Shown: positions 17,452-26,084 of the stretch, piece after piece
How positions within the stretch are numbered: position 1 is the stretch's first letter
Layout: each line of letters begins with the position of its first letter
DNA from: Candidatus Hydrogenedentota bacterium
GTDB taxonomy: Bacteria; Hydrogenedentota; Hydrogenedentia; Hydrogenedentales; SLHB01
DNA length: 64,000 nucleotides
Direction of reading: 5' to 3'
NCBI GenBank assembly: GCA_035416745.1
Contig: DAOLNV010000001.1
Location: forward strand, 90,492 to 154,491
Notes under the pieces: model-generated
Database searches by the model: none
Seen by the model: only the letters and a program-made list of their open reading frames with translations
What the model was told of the DNA's origin: nothing
Made by a program: the position numbers and the translations under genes

Positions 17452-18194
17452 GGTTCATCCTCCATCCACTCGAGGGGTTCTCCAAACAACACGCGGCGCA
17501 CTCCGGCGGGGGTGTCGAGGACTAGCCCGCCGCGGGCGTCGACGGCGGTCACAAAGCCCTCAATACCTTGGTAGCGCACCCGGCGGCCCTCGATATCACA
17601 TGCCGTTGCCCATTCCCGGCGGGCCTTCTCGGCCCCGCCTTCCCGCAATGAGCAGACGCGGTCATCCAGAGCGGTCAGCACCCGCCGAAGGAGTTCACCG
17701 CGGTCCACCTCCGCGCCGGTGGCCAGAAAGAGGGATGTAGCCGTGTCGCGCACGCCGGGCGGAAAATCTTCGGTGCGGTGGCGCACGTTGATTCCGATTC
17801 CTGCGACCGTCGTGCCGCTGCGGTTTTCGACCAAAATACCACAAATTTTTCGTTTATCAATAAGCAGATCATTGGGCCACTTGATATGCGGCGTGCAAAT
17901 GCATCGCAGCCCGTCGCGCACCGCGAGAGGGGCGGCGAACTCGAGTCCGTCCACGTTGCCTCGGAACGCCACGCTGAACCACAGCCCGAGGCCGGGCGCG
18001 CTGTGCCAGGGCCGGCCGTGCCGTCCGCGTCCCTCCGTCTGGTGTTCGGCCACGACCACCGTGCCATCGCTGCCGCTGTTGAGGGCGCGCGTGCTGGTGG
18101 AATCGACGGAATCAAATACGAGAATGCGGGAACCCACGACGCGCGTGTGCAGCGGCTGCACGAAGAGAGAATCCTCTGAAGCAGGGTTACGCAT
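17439..18194 (-). CDS. birA: Biotin-[acetyl-CoA-carboxylase] ligase
   Basis: Attaches biotin to the carboxylase carrier protein. About 251 aa. The biotinyl-AMP loop GRGRHGRPWHS, the IKWPNDLLID segment and VAGIGINV are present. There is no N-terminal winged-helix domain, so this is a monofunctional ligase without the bio-operon repressor activity of E. coli BirA. ATG 18194 (MRNPASEDS) overlaps the nadC stop; the longer upstream frame lies inside nadC in another frame and is not needed. Confidence 0.93.
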   Translation of the reverse strand: MRNPASEDSLFVQPLHTRVVGSRILVFDSVDSTSTRALNSGSDGTVVVAEHQTEGRGRHGRPWHSAPGLGLWFSVAFRGNVDGLEFAAPLAVRDGLRCICTPHIKWPNDLLIDKRKICGILVENRSGTTVAGIGINVRHRTEDFPPGVRDTATSLFLATGAEVDRGELLRRVLTALDDRVCSLREGGAEKARREWATACDIEGRRVRYQGIEGFVTAVDARGGLVLDTPAGVRRVLFGEPLEWMEDEPCCS

Positions 18195-19020
18195 TTTCGA
18201 TGAGCAACGACAGGTCCACCGAGGGGGCGGAATGTGTGAGTTCCCCGACGGAAATGTAGTGGACGCCCGTCTCGGCAATGGCGCGGACCCGGGCAAGGGT
18301 CACATTTCCGCTGGCCTCGAGCACGACGTTGCGTTTTTTCGCGAGTTTGACGGCCTTGGCCATCATTTCGAGGCTCATGTTGTCGAGCAGTATTGAGTCG
18401 GCGCCCGCATCGAGGGCCTCTTTCAGCTCTGTCAGATTGGTGACCTCAACGCCCACTTTCATAAGGTGATGGGTGCCCCGGATGGTCTTGTGGACCGCGT
18501 TGCCTACGCCGCCCGCGGCCACAATGTGGTTCTCCTTTATCAGAACGCCGTCAAACAGGCCGAAGCGGTGATTGGCGCCGCCGCCGTGCATGACGGCTTG
18601 CTTCTCGAGGCTTCGCATCAGGGGCGTCGTCTTGCGAGTGTCGCAGATCCGCGTATCGAGGCCGTCCACCGCGTCGGCGTATTGGCGGGTGATCGTTGCG
18701 ATCCCCGAGAGTCGCTGCACGAAATTGAGCGCCACCCGCTCGCCGGTCAATACTGCCGCGGTGTTTCCCTCGAAGCGGGCCAGCACGTCTCCCGAGACAA
18801 ACCGGGCGCCATCTTCCACGGCCTCCCAGTGCTGCACACGCGCTTTGAGCATGTCGAAGACCGAGCGGAAGACGGCGATGCCGCTCAAGACGCCGTCCTG
18901 CTTTGCGGTCAAGCGTACCCGGCACCGCGCGTCCGCGGGCACGGTCAACTTCGTGGTGACGTCGCCCTGCCCGACATCTTCCCCAAGCGCCTCGCGCACC
19001 AATCTGCGTAATCCGAGCAT
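18187..19020 (-). CDS. nadC: Nicotinate-nucleotide pyrophosphorylase (quinolinate phosphoribosyltransferase)
   Basis: Converts quinolinate and PRPP to nicotinate mononucleotide in de novo NAD synthesis. 277 aa. Visible motifs: EDVGQGDVTT near the N-terminus, ALNFVQRLSGIAT, DTRKTTPLMRSLEKQAVMHGGGANHRFGLFD (the substrate-binding Arg/Lys/His block), IKENHI and VEVTNL, and LLDNMS. First gene of the minus-strand cofactor/LPS operon; nadA and nadB are not in the window. Confidence 0.95.
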   Translation of the reverse strand: MLGLRRLVREALGEDVGQGDVTTKLTVPADARCRVRLTAKQDGVLSGIAVFRSVFDMLKARVQHWEAVEDGARFVSGDVLARFEGNTAAVLTGERVALNFVQRLSGIATITRQYADAVDGLDTRICDTRKTTPLMRSLEKQAVMHGGGANHRFGLFDGVLIKENHIVAAGGVGNAVHKTIRGTHHLMKVGVEVTNLTELKEALDAGADSILLDNMSLEMMAKAVKLAKKRNVVLEASGNVTLARVRAIAETGVHYISVGELTHSAPSVDLSLLIENA

Positions 19021-19290
19021 TCTGCGTCCTTTCCGGTGGATCGGGCGGCGATCCTACCACGAAAACCGTTCCGAAAGCGATGCAATGAGGGGGACTCAAG
19101 TCCTCAAGTGTTTTTTGACGGTCTTACGAGCGTTGGAACAGGGCCACCCCTCACCGGTCGGCGTCGAAACCTCCGGCGGCTGGCTTTTGTGGCCTTCCAC
19201 GTGGCCAGATTTCAGCCTCCGCGGATACCTTCGACGGCCGGGCGGCGCCGGAACGGGCGGTTTTCGAGCCTCATGGGCGGCATCATACGC
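19021..19290. other. Intergenic region upstream of nadC and downstream of gltA
   Basis: 270 bp without a credible gene. On the minus strand an extended -10 (TGG-TAGGAT, complement of ATCCTA at 19051-19056) lies about 31 bases before the nadC start, with no good -35. A T-run after a tandem CTCAAGT repeat near 19095-19116 has no stable stem, so no terminator is called. Confidence 0.35.
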
Positions 19291-20565
19291 CTACCGCTCG
19301 TCCACGGGAATCCATTTGCGTTCTTTTTCACCCGTATAGATTTGGCGGGGGCGGTGAATTCGCCCGGTTCGCTCGAGGCGCATTTCGCGCCACTGGGCTA
19401 TCCAGCCCGGGATCCGCCCCAGCGCGAACATCACCGTGAACATATTCGTGGGAATGCCGATGGCCCGGTAGATGATGCCGCTGTAGAAGTCGACGTTCGG
19501 GTACAGTTTGCGCTCGATGAAGAAATCGTCTTTCAACGCGACTTCTTCGAGATGTTTCGCGACGTCCAGCAGCGGGTCCGTGGCGCCCAATTCGTCGAGC
19601 ACATCGTCGCAGGCCTCCTTGAGGATTCGGGCCCGCGGATCGAGGTTTTTGTAGACCCGGTGGCCGAATCCCATCAGGCGGAAGCTCGAATTCTTGTCTT
19701 TGGCCATCTTGATATACTTCTGATGATCACCGCCGTCATTCACGATTCGCTCGAGCATTTCGATTACGGCCTGATTTGCGCCGCCATGCAGGGGTCCCCA
19801 GAGCGCGGAAATGCCCGCCGACACCGACGCGAACAGATTTGCCTGGCTGCTGCCGACCATGCGTACCGTCGAGGTGCTGCAGTTCTGCTCGTGGTCGGCG
19901 TGGAGGATCAGCAGGAGGTCGAGAGCACGCTCGATCACGGGCGACACTTCGTACGGCTCCGCGGGATGGCCAAACATCATGCGCAGGAAGTTGGCGGCGT
20001 AACTCAATTCGGCCAGCGGATACATAATGGGCTCGCCGCGGAACTTCTTGTAAGAGTAAGCGGCGAGGGTCTTTGCCTTTGCCAGCAGATACATGATTGC
20101 TTTGTCGACCGTCTCGGGCGTATTGGCCTCGGGGTAAAACGCCGACATACTCGATACCATCGCGGACAGGATGGCCATCGGGTGTGAATGAGGGGGATAG
20201 TGGTCGAACACGTTGATCATGCTCTCGTGCGCATAGCTGTTCAGAGTGAGCTGTCTGCGCCACTCGATCAATTCTTGACGGTCGGGAAGATGGCCATAGA
20301 TAAGGAGGTGGCAGACCTCGGGGAACCGCGCGCCGCCGGCCAGCTCTTCGATCGGATAGCCGCGGTACCGCAAGATGCCTTTTTCGCCGTCAATGAACGT
20401 GATGGCGCTTTCGCACGAGCCCGTGTTGGCATAGCCGGGATCCAGGGTGATGTACCCCGTGGCCGAACGCAGCGACGTGATGTCGAGGGCCTTTTCCCCC
20501 TCGGTGCCTTCAACTACACGGAGTTCAAACTCTTTTTCGTCGATCACCAGTTTCGCTGAACTCAT
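19291..20565 (-). CDS. gltA: Citrate synthase (hexameric type)
   Basis: Condenses acetyl-CoA and oxaloacetate in the TCA cycle. 424 aa, close to the 427-aa E. coli enzyme and of the NADH-sensitive hexameric class by length and N-terminal domain. Catalytic residues are His260 (WGPLHGGAN), His302 (MGFGHRVYK) and Asp359 (PNVDFYSG). ATG 20565 (MSSAKLVIDEKE) has GGGGAGATAG upstream; the frame extends to 20682 but the extra residues are leader sequence between promoter and gene. Monocistronic by context. Confidence 0.97.
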   Translation of the reverse strand: MSSAKLVIDEKEFELRVVEGTEGEKALDITSLRSATGYITLDPGYANTGSCESAITFIDGEKGILRYRGYPIEELAGGARFPEVCHLLIYGHLPDRQELIEWRRQLTLNSYAHESMINVFDHYPPHSHPMAILSAMVSSMSAFYPEANTPETVDKAIMYLLAKAKTLAAYSYKKFRGEPIMYPLAELSYAANFLRMMFGHPAEPYEVSPVIERALDLLLILHADHEQNCSTSTVRMVGSSQANLFASVSAGISALWGPLHGGANQAVIEMLERIVNDGGDHQKYIKMAKDKNSSFRLMGFGHRVYKNLDPRARILKEACDDVLDELGATDPLLDVAKHLEEVALKDDFFIERKLYPNVDFYSGIIYRAIGIPTNMFTVMFALGRIPGWIAQWREMRLERTGRIHRPRQIYTGEKERKWIPVDER

Positions 20566-20712
20566 ATGTTCTATCTCCCCCCGGTGGGTGACCTGGTTGA
20601 ACAGCGCGAATGGGTACACTCCCTTGGGCGGCACCCCATATAAACGCACCTTTCTATGCGCAATCGATGAATGGGTAATCATGAAGCCGACAATGCCGCC
20701 CCAGCGGGGCGA

Positions 20713-20742
20713 ACTCTAACGAAACAGCCCCCGTAATGTCAA
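20713..20742 (-). promoter_or_regulatory. Candidate gltA promoter
   Basis: On the minus strand a consensus -35 TTGACA (20737-20742), 18-bp spacer and TAGAGT (20713-20718). It implies a leader of about 140 bases before gltA. Confidence 0.45.
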
Positions 20743-20858
20743 CTCTCTGGCGCGCAATGCGATAGCGCGATACGGGCATATGCACACGGGAACCCGTCGC
20801 ATGGGTGTCCCGTTGCCCGGGATGAAAGTGGGCACCGCTCTGACGCGGCGTTCGCGCG

Positions 20859-22181
20859 TTATGCCGGGGCCTCCACTCCGAGAAGACTTGTCAACTTGCG
20901 CCTGACCTCGCCTTCGTCAAACGTGCCAAGGTAATGGACCACGCCGTCACGACCTATTAGGACAAACCACGGCGTCCGTTGGCCTTTGTACCGTTCCAAG
21001 GTCGAGCGCCCCTGTCCATCAATCGCCACGGGGCAGGTAAGGCTGTTTTCTTCTATCCACGTTCGCACGTTGGCGGCATCCGCCGCCTGGGCGCCGTCCA
21101 ACGATGAGACAATGGCCACGGTCTCGAGTCCTTCGCCGCCGTGTTCTTGTTTCAGAGCCTGAAGCTTCTGGGCGATTTCGACGCTCTGGCCGCCTTCGGG
21201 CTCGACAAAGGCGAGCGCAACAACCTTGCCTTTCAGAGTCTGAGGCGAGGGGGACTGCTCGCCCACCCACGTCACATCCCAATCAGGCGCCGGCTTGCCC
21301 AAGACCTCGAGTTGCGCCAGCATGTTCTCCGCAAACCGCGTGATCTGCGGTTCAGTGGACGTTTTCGTGAGCTGGGTCAGGATCTTCGCGGCCTGGTCGT
21401 ATTCACCCTTGTCTACTCGCGCCATAGCATCGAATACCTTGCCGCGCGGAATGAGGTCCTTGGCGCGCTCGCTCTCGGCATGAGCGGGTTGCGCTTCGAC
21501 GAACTGCTCGAGCGTCTGCACGCCTTTGTCGTATGCGCGGTCGAGCAAGTATGCCAGGCCCAGCGCGAACATGAAGTCGCCTTTCGTGGACTGTGAGACG
21601 CTTTCGATCTTTGGCTGGGTACTCTCGAGCAACGTAACGGCATCCGCGGCCCTGCCGGTATCCGTGTACATCCGCGCAAGTTCCACGGCCTTGCTTACAT
21701 TGTCCGGGGCCATGTGTACTTCTTTCTCGAGCGCAGTGATCTTCTCCAGGCGGACCTTGGCGGTCTCAAGAAGGGCCAGGATACCTTCCGGCGGCAGAGA
21801 ACCGGACTCTTGGTGAAGGGGGGCCCCGTCGGCGGTGAGCACGAACAACGTGGGTACCCCCAGGATACGGTATTGCCGCGTGATCTCAGGCGCTTTGTCC
21901 GCATCGATCTTGACGGAAACGTAGTTTTCGAGTGCCTTGATAACCGTGGGGTCGGGAAATGTGTCTCTCGCCATAATCTTGCAGGGCCCGCACCACTCCG
22001 CGTATACGTCCATGAAGATGAGCTTGTTCTCGGCTTTGGCTTGCGTTTTGGCCGCCTCCAGACTGTGTACCCACTGAATACCGTCTGACTCGGCCGTGAA
22101 ACCGGGCGCGGCCGTTGTCAGCAGGGCCAGACTTAAACCAATGGCAATGATAGGCTTAGGGAACAGGGCGGTTCTCGTCAT
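20859..22181 (-). CDS. Exported protein with thioredoxin domain, TPR-like middle and redox-inactive thioredoxin-like C-domain
   Basis: 440 aa. A signal peptide (about 1-30) is followed by a thioredoxin fold with AEWCGPCK (Cys64, Cys67) and the cis-Pro segment VPTLFVL. Residues about 150-280 are helical repeats of TPR type (AVELARMYTDTGRAADAVTLLES and similar). Residues about 295-440 resemble a TlpA/peroxiredoxin fold (GKPAPDWDVTWVGEQ, LKGKVVALAFVEPEGGQS, TPWFVLIGRDGVVHYLG) but have no CxxC at the active-site loop. Likely a periplasmic thiol-disulfide reductase or chaperone. ATG 22181 has GGAGGTAG before it. No dedicated partner gene is adjacent. Confidence 0.82.
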   Translation of the reverse strand: MTRTALFPKPIIAIGLSLALLTTAAPGFTAESDGIQWVHSLEAAKTQAKAENKLIFMDVYAEWCGPCKIMARDTFPDPTVIKALENYVSVKIDADKAPEITRQYRILGVPTLFVLTADGAPLHQESGSLPPEGILALLETAKVRLEKITALEKEVHMAPDNVSKAVELARMYTDTGRAADAVTLLESTQPKIESVSQSTKGDFMFALGLAYLLDRAYDKGVQTLEQFVEAQPAHAESERAKDLIPRGKVFDAMARVDKGEYDQAAKILTQLTKTSTEPQITRFAENMLAQLEVLGKPAPDWDVTWVGEQSPSPQTLKGKVVALAFVEPEGGQSVEIAQKLQALKQEHGGEGLETVAIVSSLDGAQAADAANVRTWIEENSLTCPVAIDGQGRSTLERYKGQRTPWFVLIGRDGVVHYLGTFDEGEVRRKLTSLLGVEAPA

Positions 22182-22460
22182 GCAACTACCTCCAGTCTTT
22201 AATGGGCGTTTGAAAAGAGCCAGTATAACCTCTGTCTTCCGCCAACACGTCAACGGTTCCGGCTGCCTTGTATTCCTGTAAACAGGCATGCTGTGTATTG
22301 GGAAATCCAGCCGGGCCCGGATGCTGCCTGGTTTTCCCGGGTCCGGGCAGTATGACAGACGGGCGGGGCGCTTTGCGACATTTGGGCCGGGCTCCGGCCG
22401 GATACGGCCGCATTACAGGAGCGGGCCCGTGATTTGCTGCCCGCGTTGCGCGCACCGGGC
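22182..22460. other. Intergenic region between two minus-strand genes
   Basis: 279 bp. A possible minus-strand promoter for the thioredoxin-domain gene has TATACT close to TTGACG, but the spacing (20) is too long to be convincing. Several GC-rich inverted repeats (for example GCCCGGA with TCCGGGC) lack a T-run, so no terminator is called. No coding frame is convincing. Confidence 0.35.
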
Positions 22461-23480
22461 TTAATCCAGCAGCAGGAGTCCCAATGCGCCGTAGGCCAGG
22501 AGGCGGAGAGGTCCCACAAGGAAGCCGAAAACCATGCGGAGGCCGGCAAACGTGAGGATGGTGCTGAACCCCGGGTCGTAAACGACCCATATGAAGAACA
22601 TCGCGACGAGGTACGCGAGCGCCGTGCCGATAATGCCGAGAAACGTCCCAATGACAAACGAAACCAGGTAGAGCACGAATCCCACGCCCAGGGAGACGAA
22701 TCCGACGTGGACCGCGCTCGTCAGCCAGTGGTATCCGGGGAGCCGATCGGCGAAGACCAAGGCGATAAAAAGCGCGGCAAACGTGGGTGCAAACATAAAT
22801 ACCGCTTCGAGGATGAACATCACCACTCGAACGCCGGCCTTCTGTGAACCGGACCACGCCTTGGGCGGGCCAAACATGCCGAGGCCGCCCGCGCTCCTGG
22901 TTTCAGTCTGGGCTTCCATGCCGCCGGGCGTGGGCGCCGAATCGATGAAGGTCGCCAGAACTGCGAGGACAATCACGCTGATGGCGGCGACCCACAGCCC
23001 CGTCCGAAACGCGCGAGTCTCCCGGAAATCTTCGAACCGTTTCGTGAACGAGGGTTTCTCTTCGCCCGCCTGGTCTGCGTCGTGGTCGATAACGTCGAGC
23101 TTCTGCGCGTCCGGGGCTGCGGGGCCCGGGACGGTGATTGCGGCCGCCGCGGCGGTCTCGGTGGTCGAGAGTTCCTCGCTCTGGTTGGCGCAAATGTGGC
23201 ATAGAACGCCTTGGTTGGTGGCCTTCTTGTCCCAGTCGCCGCGAAAGGCGCGTCCGCACCGGGCACACTGCTCGACGCTGGGCTTCTTCACGGTTTGCCC
23301 GGGCGAAACATCGTCGTCGAGCGGACGGGTATTATCCCGGGTAACCTTGATGTTCAGCCCACACTTGCCGCAGACGCTTTCCATCCCCCACGCACTGTCG
23401 GATAGGTAAAGGCGGTGTCCGCATTCACATGTGCACAGCAATCGTCCCATACGGGAGATGATACACGTTTGGGACGGCAT
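22461..23480 (-). CDS. Double zinc-ribbon membrane protein, unknown function
   Basis: 339 aa. Two zinc ribbons lead: Cys18/Cys20 with Cys37/Cys40, and Cys72/Cys75 with Cys94/Cys97. An Ala/acidic linker follows, then one helix near 165-182 and about five more hydrophobic helices from about 220 to the C-terminus, ending LLLLD. This zinc-ribbon-then-membrane design is common among proteins of unknown role in uncultured Gram-negatives. ATG 23480 has AGGA 8 bases upstream; ATG 23450 (MGRLLCTCECG) is a good alternative that begins right at the ribbon. It is divergent from the sigma factor gene. Confidence 0.7.
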   Translation of the reverse strand: MPSQTCIISRMGRLLCTCECGHRLYLSDSAWGMESVCGKCGLNIKVTRDNTRPLDDDVSPGQTVKKPSVEQCARCGRAFRGDWDKKATNQGVLCHICANQSEELSTTETAAAAAITVPGPAAPDAQKLDVIDHDADQAGEEKPSFTKRFEDFRETRAFRTGLWVAAISVIVLAVLATFIDSAPTPGGMEAQTETRSAGGLGMFGPPKAWSGSQKAGVRVVMFILEAVFMFAPTFAALFIALVFADRLPGYHWLTSAVHVGFVSLGVGFVLYLVSFVIGTFLGIIGTALAYLVAMFFIWVVYDPGFSTILTFAGLRMVFGFLVGPLRLLAYGALGLLLLD

Positions 23481-23539
23481 TTATTCAATCCTGCCAACGG
23501 GTTTGACGGTGCGCGAAGGATCTTGGCGTTTCGCGGCAA

Positions 23540-23545
23540 TATAAT
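23540..23545 (+). promoter_or_regulatory. Consensus -10 element at the sigma factor gene
   Basis: A perfect TATAAT at 23540-23545 with no good -35. Transcription would start near 23552, only a few bases before the GTG at 23555, so the message could be almost leaderless. Confidence 0.4.
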
Positions 23546-23554
23546 GGGTGAAAA

Positions 23555-24166
23555 GTGAACCAGAACAGGTGGGGGATGGAGCCGGAAAGCCGCCAGTGGG
23601 AAGAACGGGCGTTGCGGGCCGCGGTGCTCTCTGGAGACGAGGCCGCGTGGCGTGTGCTCTATGAAAGGCATTTTGATGCCCTGTTCGCTCACGTTCACGC
23701 GCGAGTGGGCAGCGATCCAGACCGCGCGCAGGAAGCGGTCCAGGAGTGTTGGATGACGGCGGTGCGGCGGATCCGGTCCTTCGAACCCTCGCGGGGCAGT
23801 TTTGGCAACTGGCTTCGAGGCATCGCGGACCGGGTGCTGCTTGGACAGCGCAGACGGTGGGCGCGGAGGCAGCGTCTGGCGGAAGCAGGCCCGCGCTTGT
23901 ACCGGGATTCGGCGGCGGATGCGCCTTCGGAAGCTGCCGAGCGGGTGGCCTGGATATTGGCGGGTTTGCCCGAAGATTACGCGGCCGTGCTCCGCGCCAA
24001 GTATGAGGAACAGCGTCCCGTAGCCGCAATCGCGGAATCCTGGGGCCGGAGCGTGAAAGCGGTTGAATCGCTCCTGTCCCGCGCGCGTGCGGCTTTCCGG
24101 AAAAGTTGGGCGGACCTGGACGCGGAGAACGCCTCAGACAAAGGACAATACCATGAGCATACGTGA
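23555..24166 (+). CDS. ECF-type RNA polymerase sigma factor
   Basis: 203 aa sigma-70 family regulator with region 2 (WRVLYERHFDALFAHVHARVGSDPDRAQEAVQECW, then RIRSFEPSRGSFGNWL, as in ECF sigma factors) at about 30-100 and region 4 (LAGLPEDYAAVLRAKYEEQ, IAESWGRSVKAVESLLSRARAAF) at about 135-195. GTG 23555 is used; an in-frame ATG at 23576 (MEPESRQWEE) is a plausible later start. The following gene encodes a one-helix membrane protein that overlaps its end, the usual sigma/anti-sigma layout. Confidence 0.9.
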   Translation: MNQNRWGMEPESRQWEERALRAAVLSGDEAAWRVLYERHFDALFAHVHARVGSDPDRAQEAVQECWMTAVRRIRSFEPSRGSFGNWLRGIADRVLLGQRRRWARRQRLAEAGPRLYRDSAADAPSEAAERVAWILAGLPEDYAAVLRAKYEEQRPVAAIAESWGRSVKAVESLLSRARAAFRKSWADLDAENASDKGQYHEHT

Positions 24167-24743
24167 GCGCTTCGACGAAGACGAACCCCTTCTGGAAGAG
24201 GGCGGCCTTTCGCCCGAGGCATGGCGTACGCTGCTGGCGCCCGCGGGGTTGCGGGAAGCCCTGCTGGCGCGAACGTCTGCGGAACTGCGAGCCCGCGCCA
24301 GACGGCGCCGAACACTGTTCGCGGGCGCTGTTGCGGCAGCCTATGCGGCGGGGCTGGCCACCGCGTTCGTGATTCTCGGCGGATTGCCGGAAAGCGAAGG
24401 TCCTGTCCCCGCGGTATCCGAAACGGCGCATGAGGAATCCGTACCGGAAACAGCGCCTGCACACCCGGTGTTTTCGTCCGATATGTTGAACGATCCGGAG
24501 CAGTTTGCCTTGTTGTTGGCGCGGTCGCCCCGGGAAGAGCAGGTCGCGCTGCTCAAAACGGCGGGAGACACTTACCTGAACGAGTTTGGCGAAGTGGAAC
24601 AGGCATTGCATTGTTACCGGCGGCTCTTGAGTATCGAGCCGCCGGTTGGCGATACCCAATCGAACCTTGACGACACGTGGCTGTTGCGGTCGTTGAAGCA
24701 GGCGCGCCTGCAGGAGGAGCATCATGAAAACGCGGATTCTTAA
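24153..24743 (+). CDS. Single-pass membrane protein, probable anti-sigma factor
   Basis: 196 aa. Residues 1-48 are a charged cytoplasmic segment, about 52-73 a transmembrane helix (TLFAGAVAAAYAAGLATAFVILGG), and the rest a periplasmic region that looks helical (EQFALLLARSPREEQVALLKTAGDTYLNEFGEVEQALHCYRRLL, TPR-like). No zinc anti-sigma HxxxCxxC motif is present. The role is inferred only from its position: its ATG overlaps the sigma gene by 14 bp and its end overlaps the next gene by 20 bp. Confidence 0.72.
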   Translation: MSIRERFDEDEPLLEEGGLSPEAWRTLLAPAGLREALLARTSAELRARARRRRTLFAGAVAAAYAAGLATAFVILGGLPESEGPVPAVSETAHEESVPETAPAHPVFSSDMLNDPEQFALLLARSPREEQVALLKTAGDTYLNEFGEVEQALHCYRRLLSIEPPVGDTQSNLDDTWLLRSLKQARLQEEHHENADS

Positions 24744-25893
24744 ACCAATGCTGGGCGCATTCTTGTTGACCCTGCTCGCGCTTGGAGCGGCCGGCCAGCC
24801 GGCCGGGCCGCCACCCGCCGTGGCCGCTCCATCCGTACCCGCTGGCCCGGCGGCGGCTGGCGCGCCATCGGCTGAGCCGCCCGCTCTCCCCGCGCCCGCA
24901 GCACCGGCCGCGGGCGTGCGCGAGGCCCCGCCGCTCGGACTACCCGTCGTTCACCCGAGTGTGAAGGTTGAGGAACGGAGTGGCGCCGGCCTCGCCTCCA
25001 GATTGCCGGACAATCTCGATGAATTGGTGGAGTTGGCGCAGCGGACCAGTCCCGAGGTCATCATCGCGGAAGCGCAGCTCCGCGAAGCCGAGGCACGGCT
25101 GCGGCAGGCCCGCCTCGAAGCCACCCAGAAGGCCATTCAATCATACCGGGACAGGAAGGTCGTGGAGCTTGCGCGCACCAATCTCAAGGAACTGCAGACA
25201 AAGTATGAAGCGGGAATATGCTCGTCGCAGGAACTCCTGGCGGGGCAGGAACGTCTTGCCGAACTCGAAGCGGCCCTGGCCAGCTCGAATGCCGCTTACG
25301 AGATGATGGCGGCCGAACGCGGCGCCAGTACTAAGATCAATATACCGCCTGTCGCGGCTCCGTGGGTCCGCGTTCCCCGCCCGCCGCTCTCCGAGGAGCC
25401 CGACAATGCGGTTCACGCCGCGTTAGAGAACCCTGTGAGCATGGAATTTCAAGACGAATCCTTATCCGAGGTGGCACAGTTCATCAGCGAATACGTGGCG
25501 GTGAACATTGTCGTCGATACGGCCGCCGACCGGCCGGTAAGCATCGCTCTGAAGGACGTGCCTCTCCGTGACGCGCTGCTTGCGTTGTCCGACGCTGGCC
25601 AGGATATCTGTTTTGTTATCCGCGACTACGGCATTTTCGCTACCACCCAGGAACGGGCCATATACATCAACGCGCCCACCATTCCCGGCACCGTCCCGCT
25701 TTGTGTTCCCGCCGAGGCCGCCGAGGGAGTAGGGCACAGGCTGCCGCCAGTCGGCGGCCCGTTCAGCGCGGTTCTGCCGAGCGCTGAGGCGCCCTCCCTT
25801 CCTGCTCCTGCGGACTCCGTGGAAGGTCAGGGGCAGAGGGTGCCGGCGTCCGGCCGATATGGCGCCGGGCGTGTGTCCGCCAACCTCGAGTGA
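24724..25893 (+). CDS. Exported coiled-coil protein with STN (secretin/TonB N-terminal) domain
   Basis: 389 aa. A signal peptide (about 1-24) leads into a low-complexity Ala/Pro stretch to about residue 75. Residues about 95-210 form long charged helices with TolC-like wording (ELVELAQRTSPEVIIAEAQLREAEARL, ELQTKYEAGICSSQELLAGQERL). Residues about 238-310 match the STN domain (VSMEFQDESLSEVAQFISEYVAVNIVVD, VSIALKDVPLRDALLALSDAG), found at the N-termini of secretins and TonB receptors. No secretin barrel follows; the tail is again Pro/Ala-rich. Its ATG lies within the end of the anti-sigma-like gene, so translation is coupled. Confidence 0.75.
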   Translation: MKTRILKPMLGAFLLTLLALGAAGQPAGPPPAVAAPSVPAGPAAAGAPSAEPPALPAPAAPAAGVREAPPLGLPVVHPSVKVEERSGAGLASRLPDNLDELVELAQRTSPEVIIAEAQLREAEARLRQARLEATQKAIQSYRDRKVVELARTNLKELQTKYEAGICSSQELLAGQERLAELEAALASSNAAYEMMAAERGASTKINIPPVAAPWVRVPRPPLSEEPDNAVHAALENPVSMEFQDESLSEVAQFISEYVAVNIVVDTAADRPVSIALKDVPLRDALLALSDAGQDICFVIRDYGIFATTQERAIYINAPTIPGTVPLCVPAEAAEGVGHRLPPVGGPFSAVLPSAEAPSLPAPADSVEGQGQRVPASGRYGAGRVSANLE

Positions 25894-26084
25894 GAGATTG
25901 CTGCAATTTCGAAGGGCGCTGAGGTTTACAAAACTCGAACCTCGTGGCCAAGTCCGATATGCCGGACGAGCCAGGCCGGCTTGAGCCGCTTGAGACAAGG
26001 AGGCTGTTGAGTCTGTCCTCGCAGGCGGAGCGGGGGGTATGGTACGATCTCCCCGGGATACGTCGACACAGCGAGGGAGCAGCC

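Noticed and set aside
25944..26084. Upstream extension of the PilZ gene to 25944
   Set aside because: The extra 47 residues have no similarity, and GTG 26085 has GAGGGAG before it.
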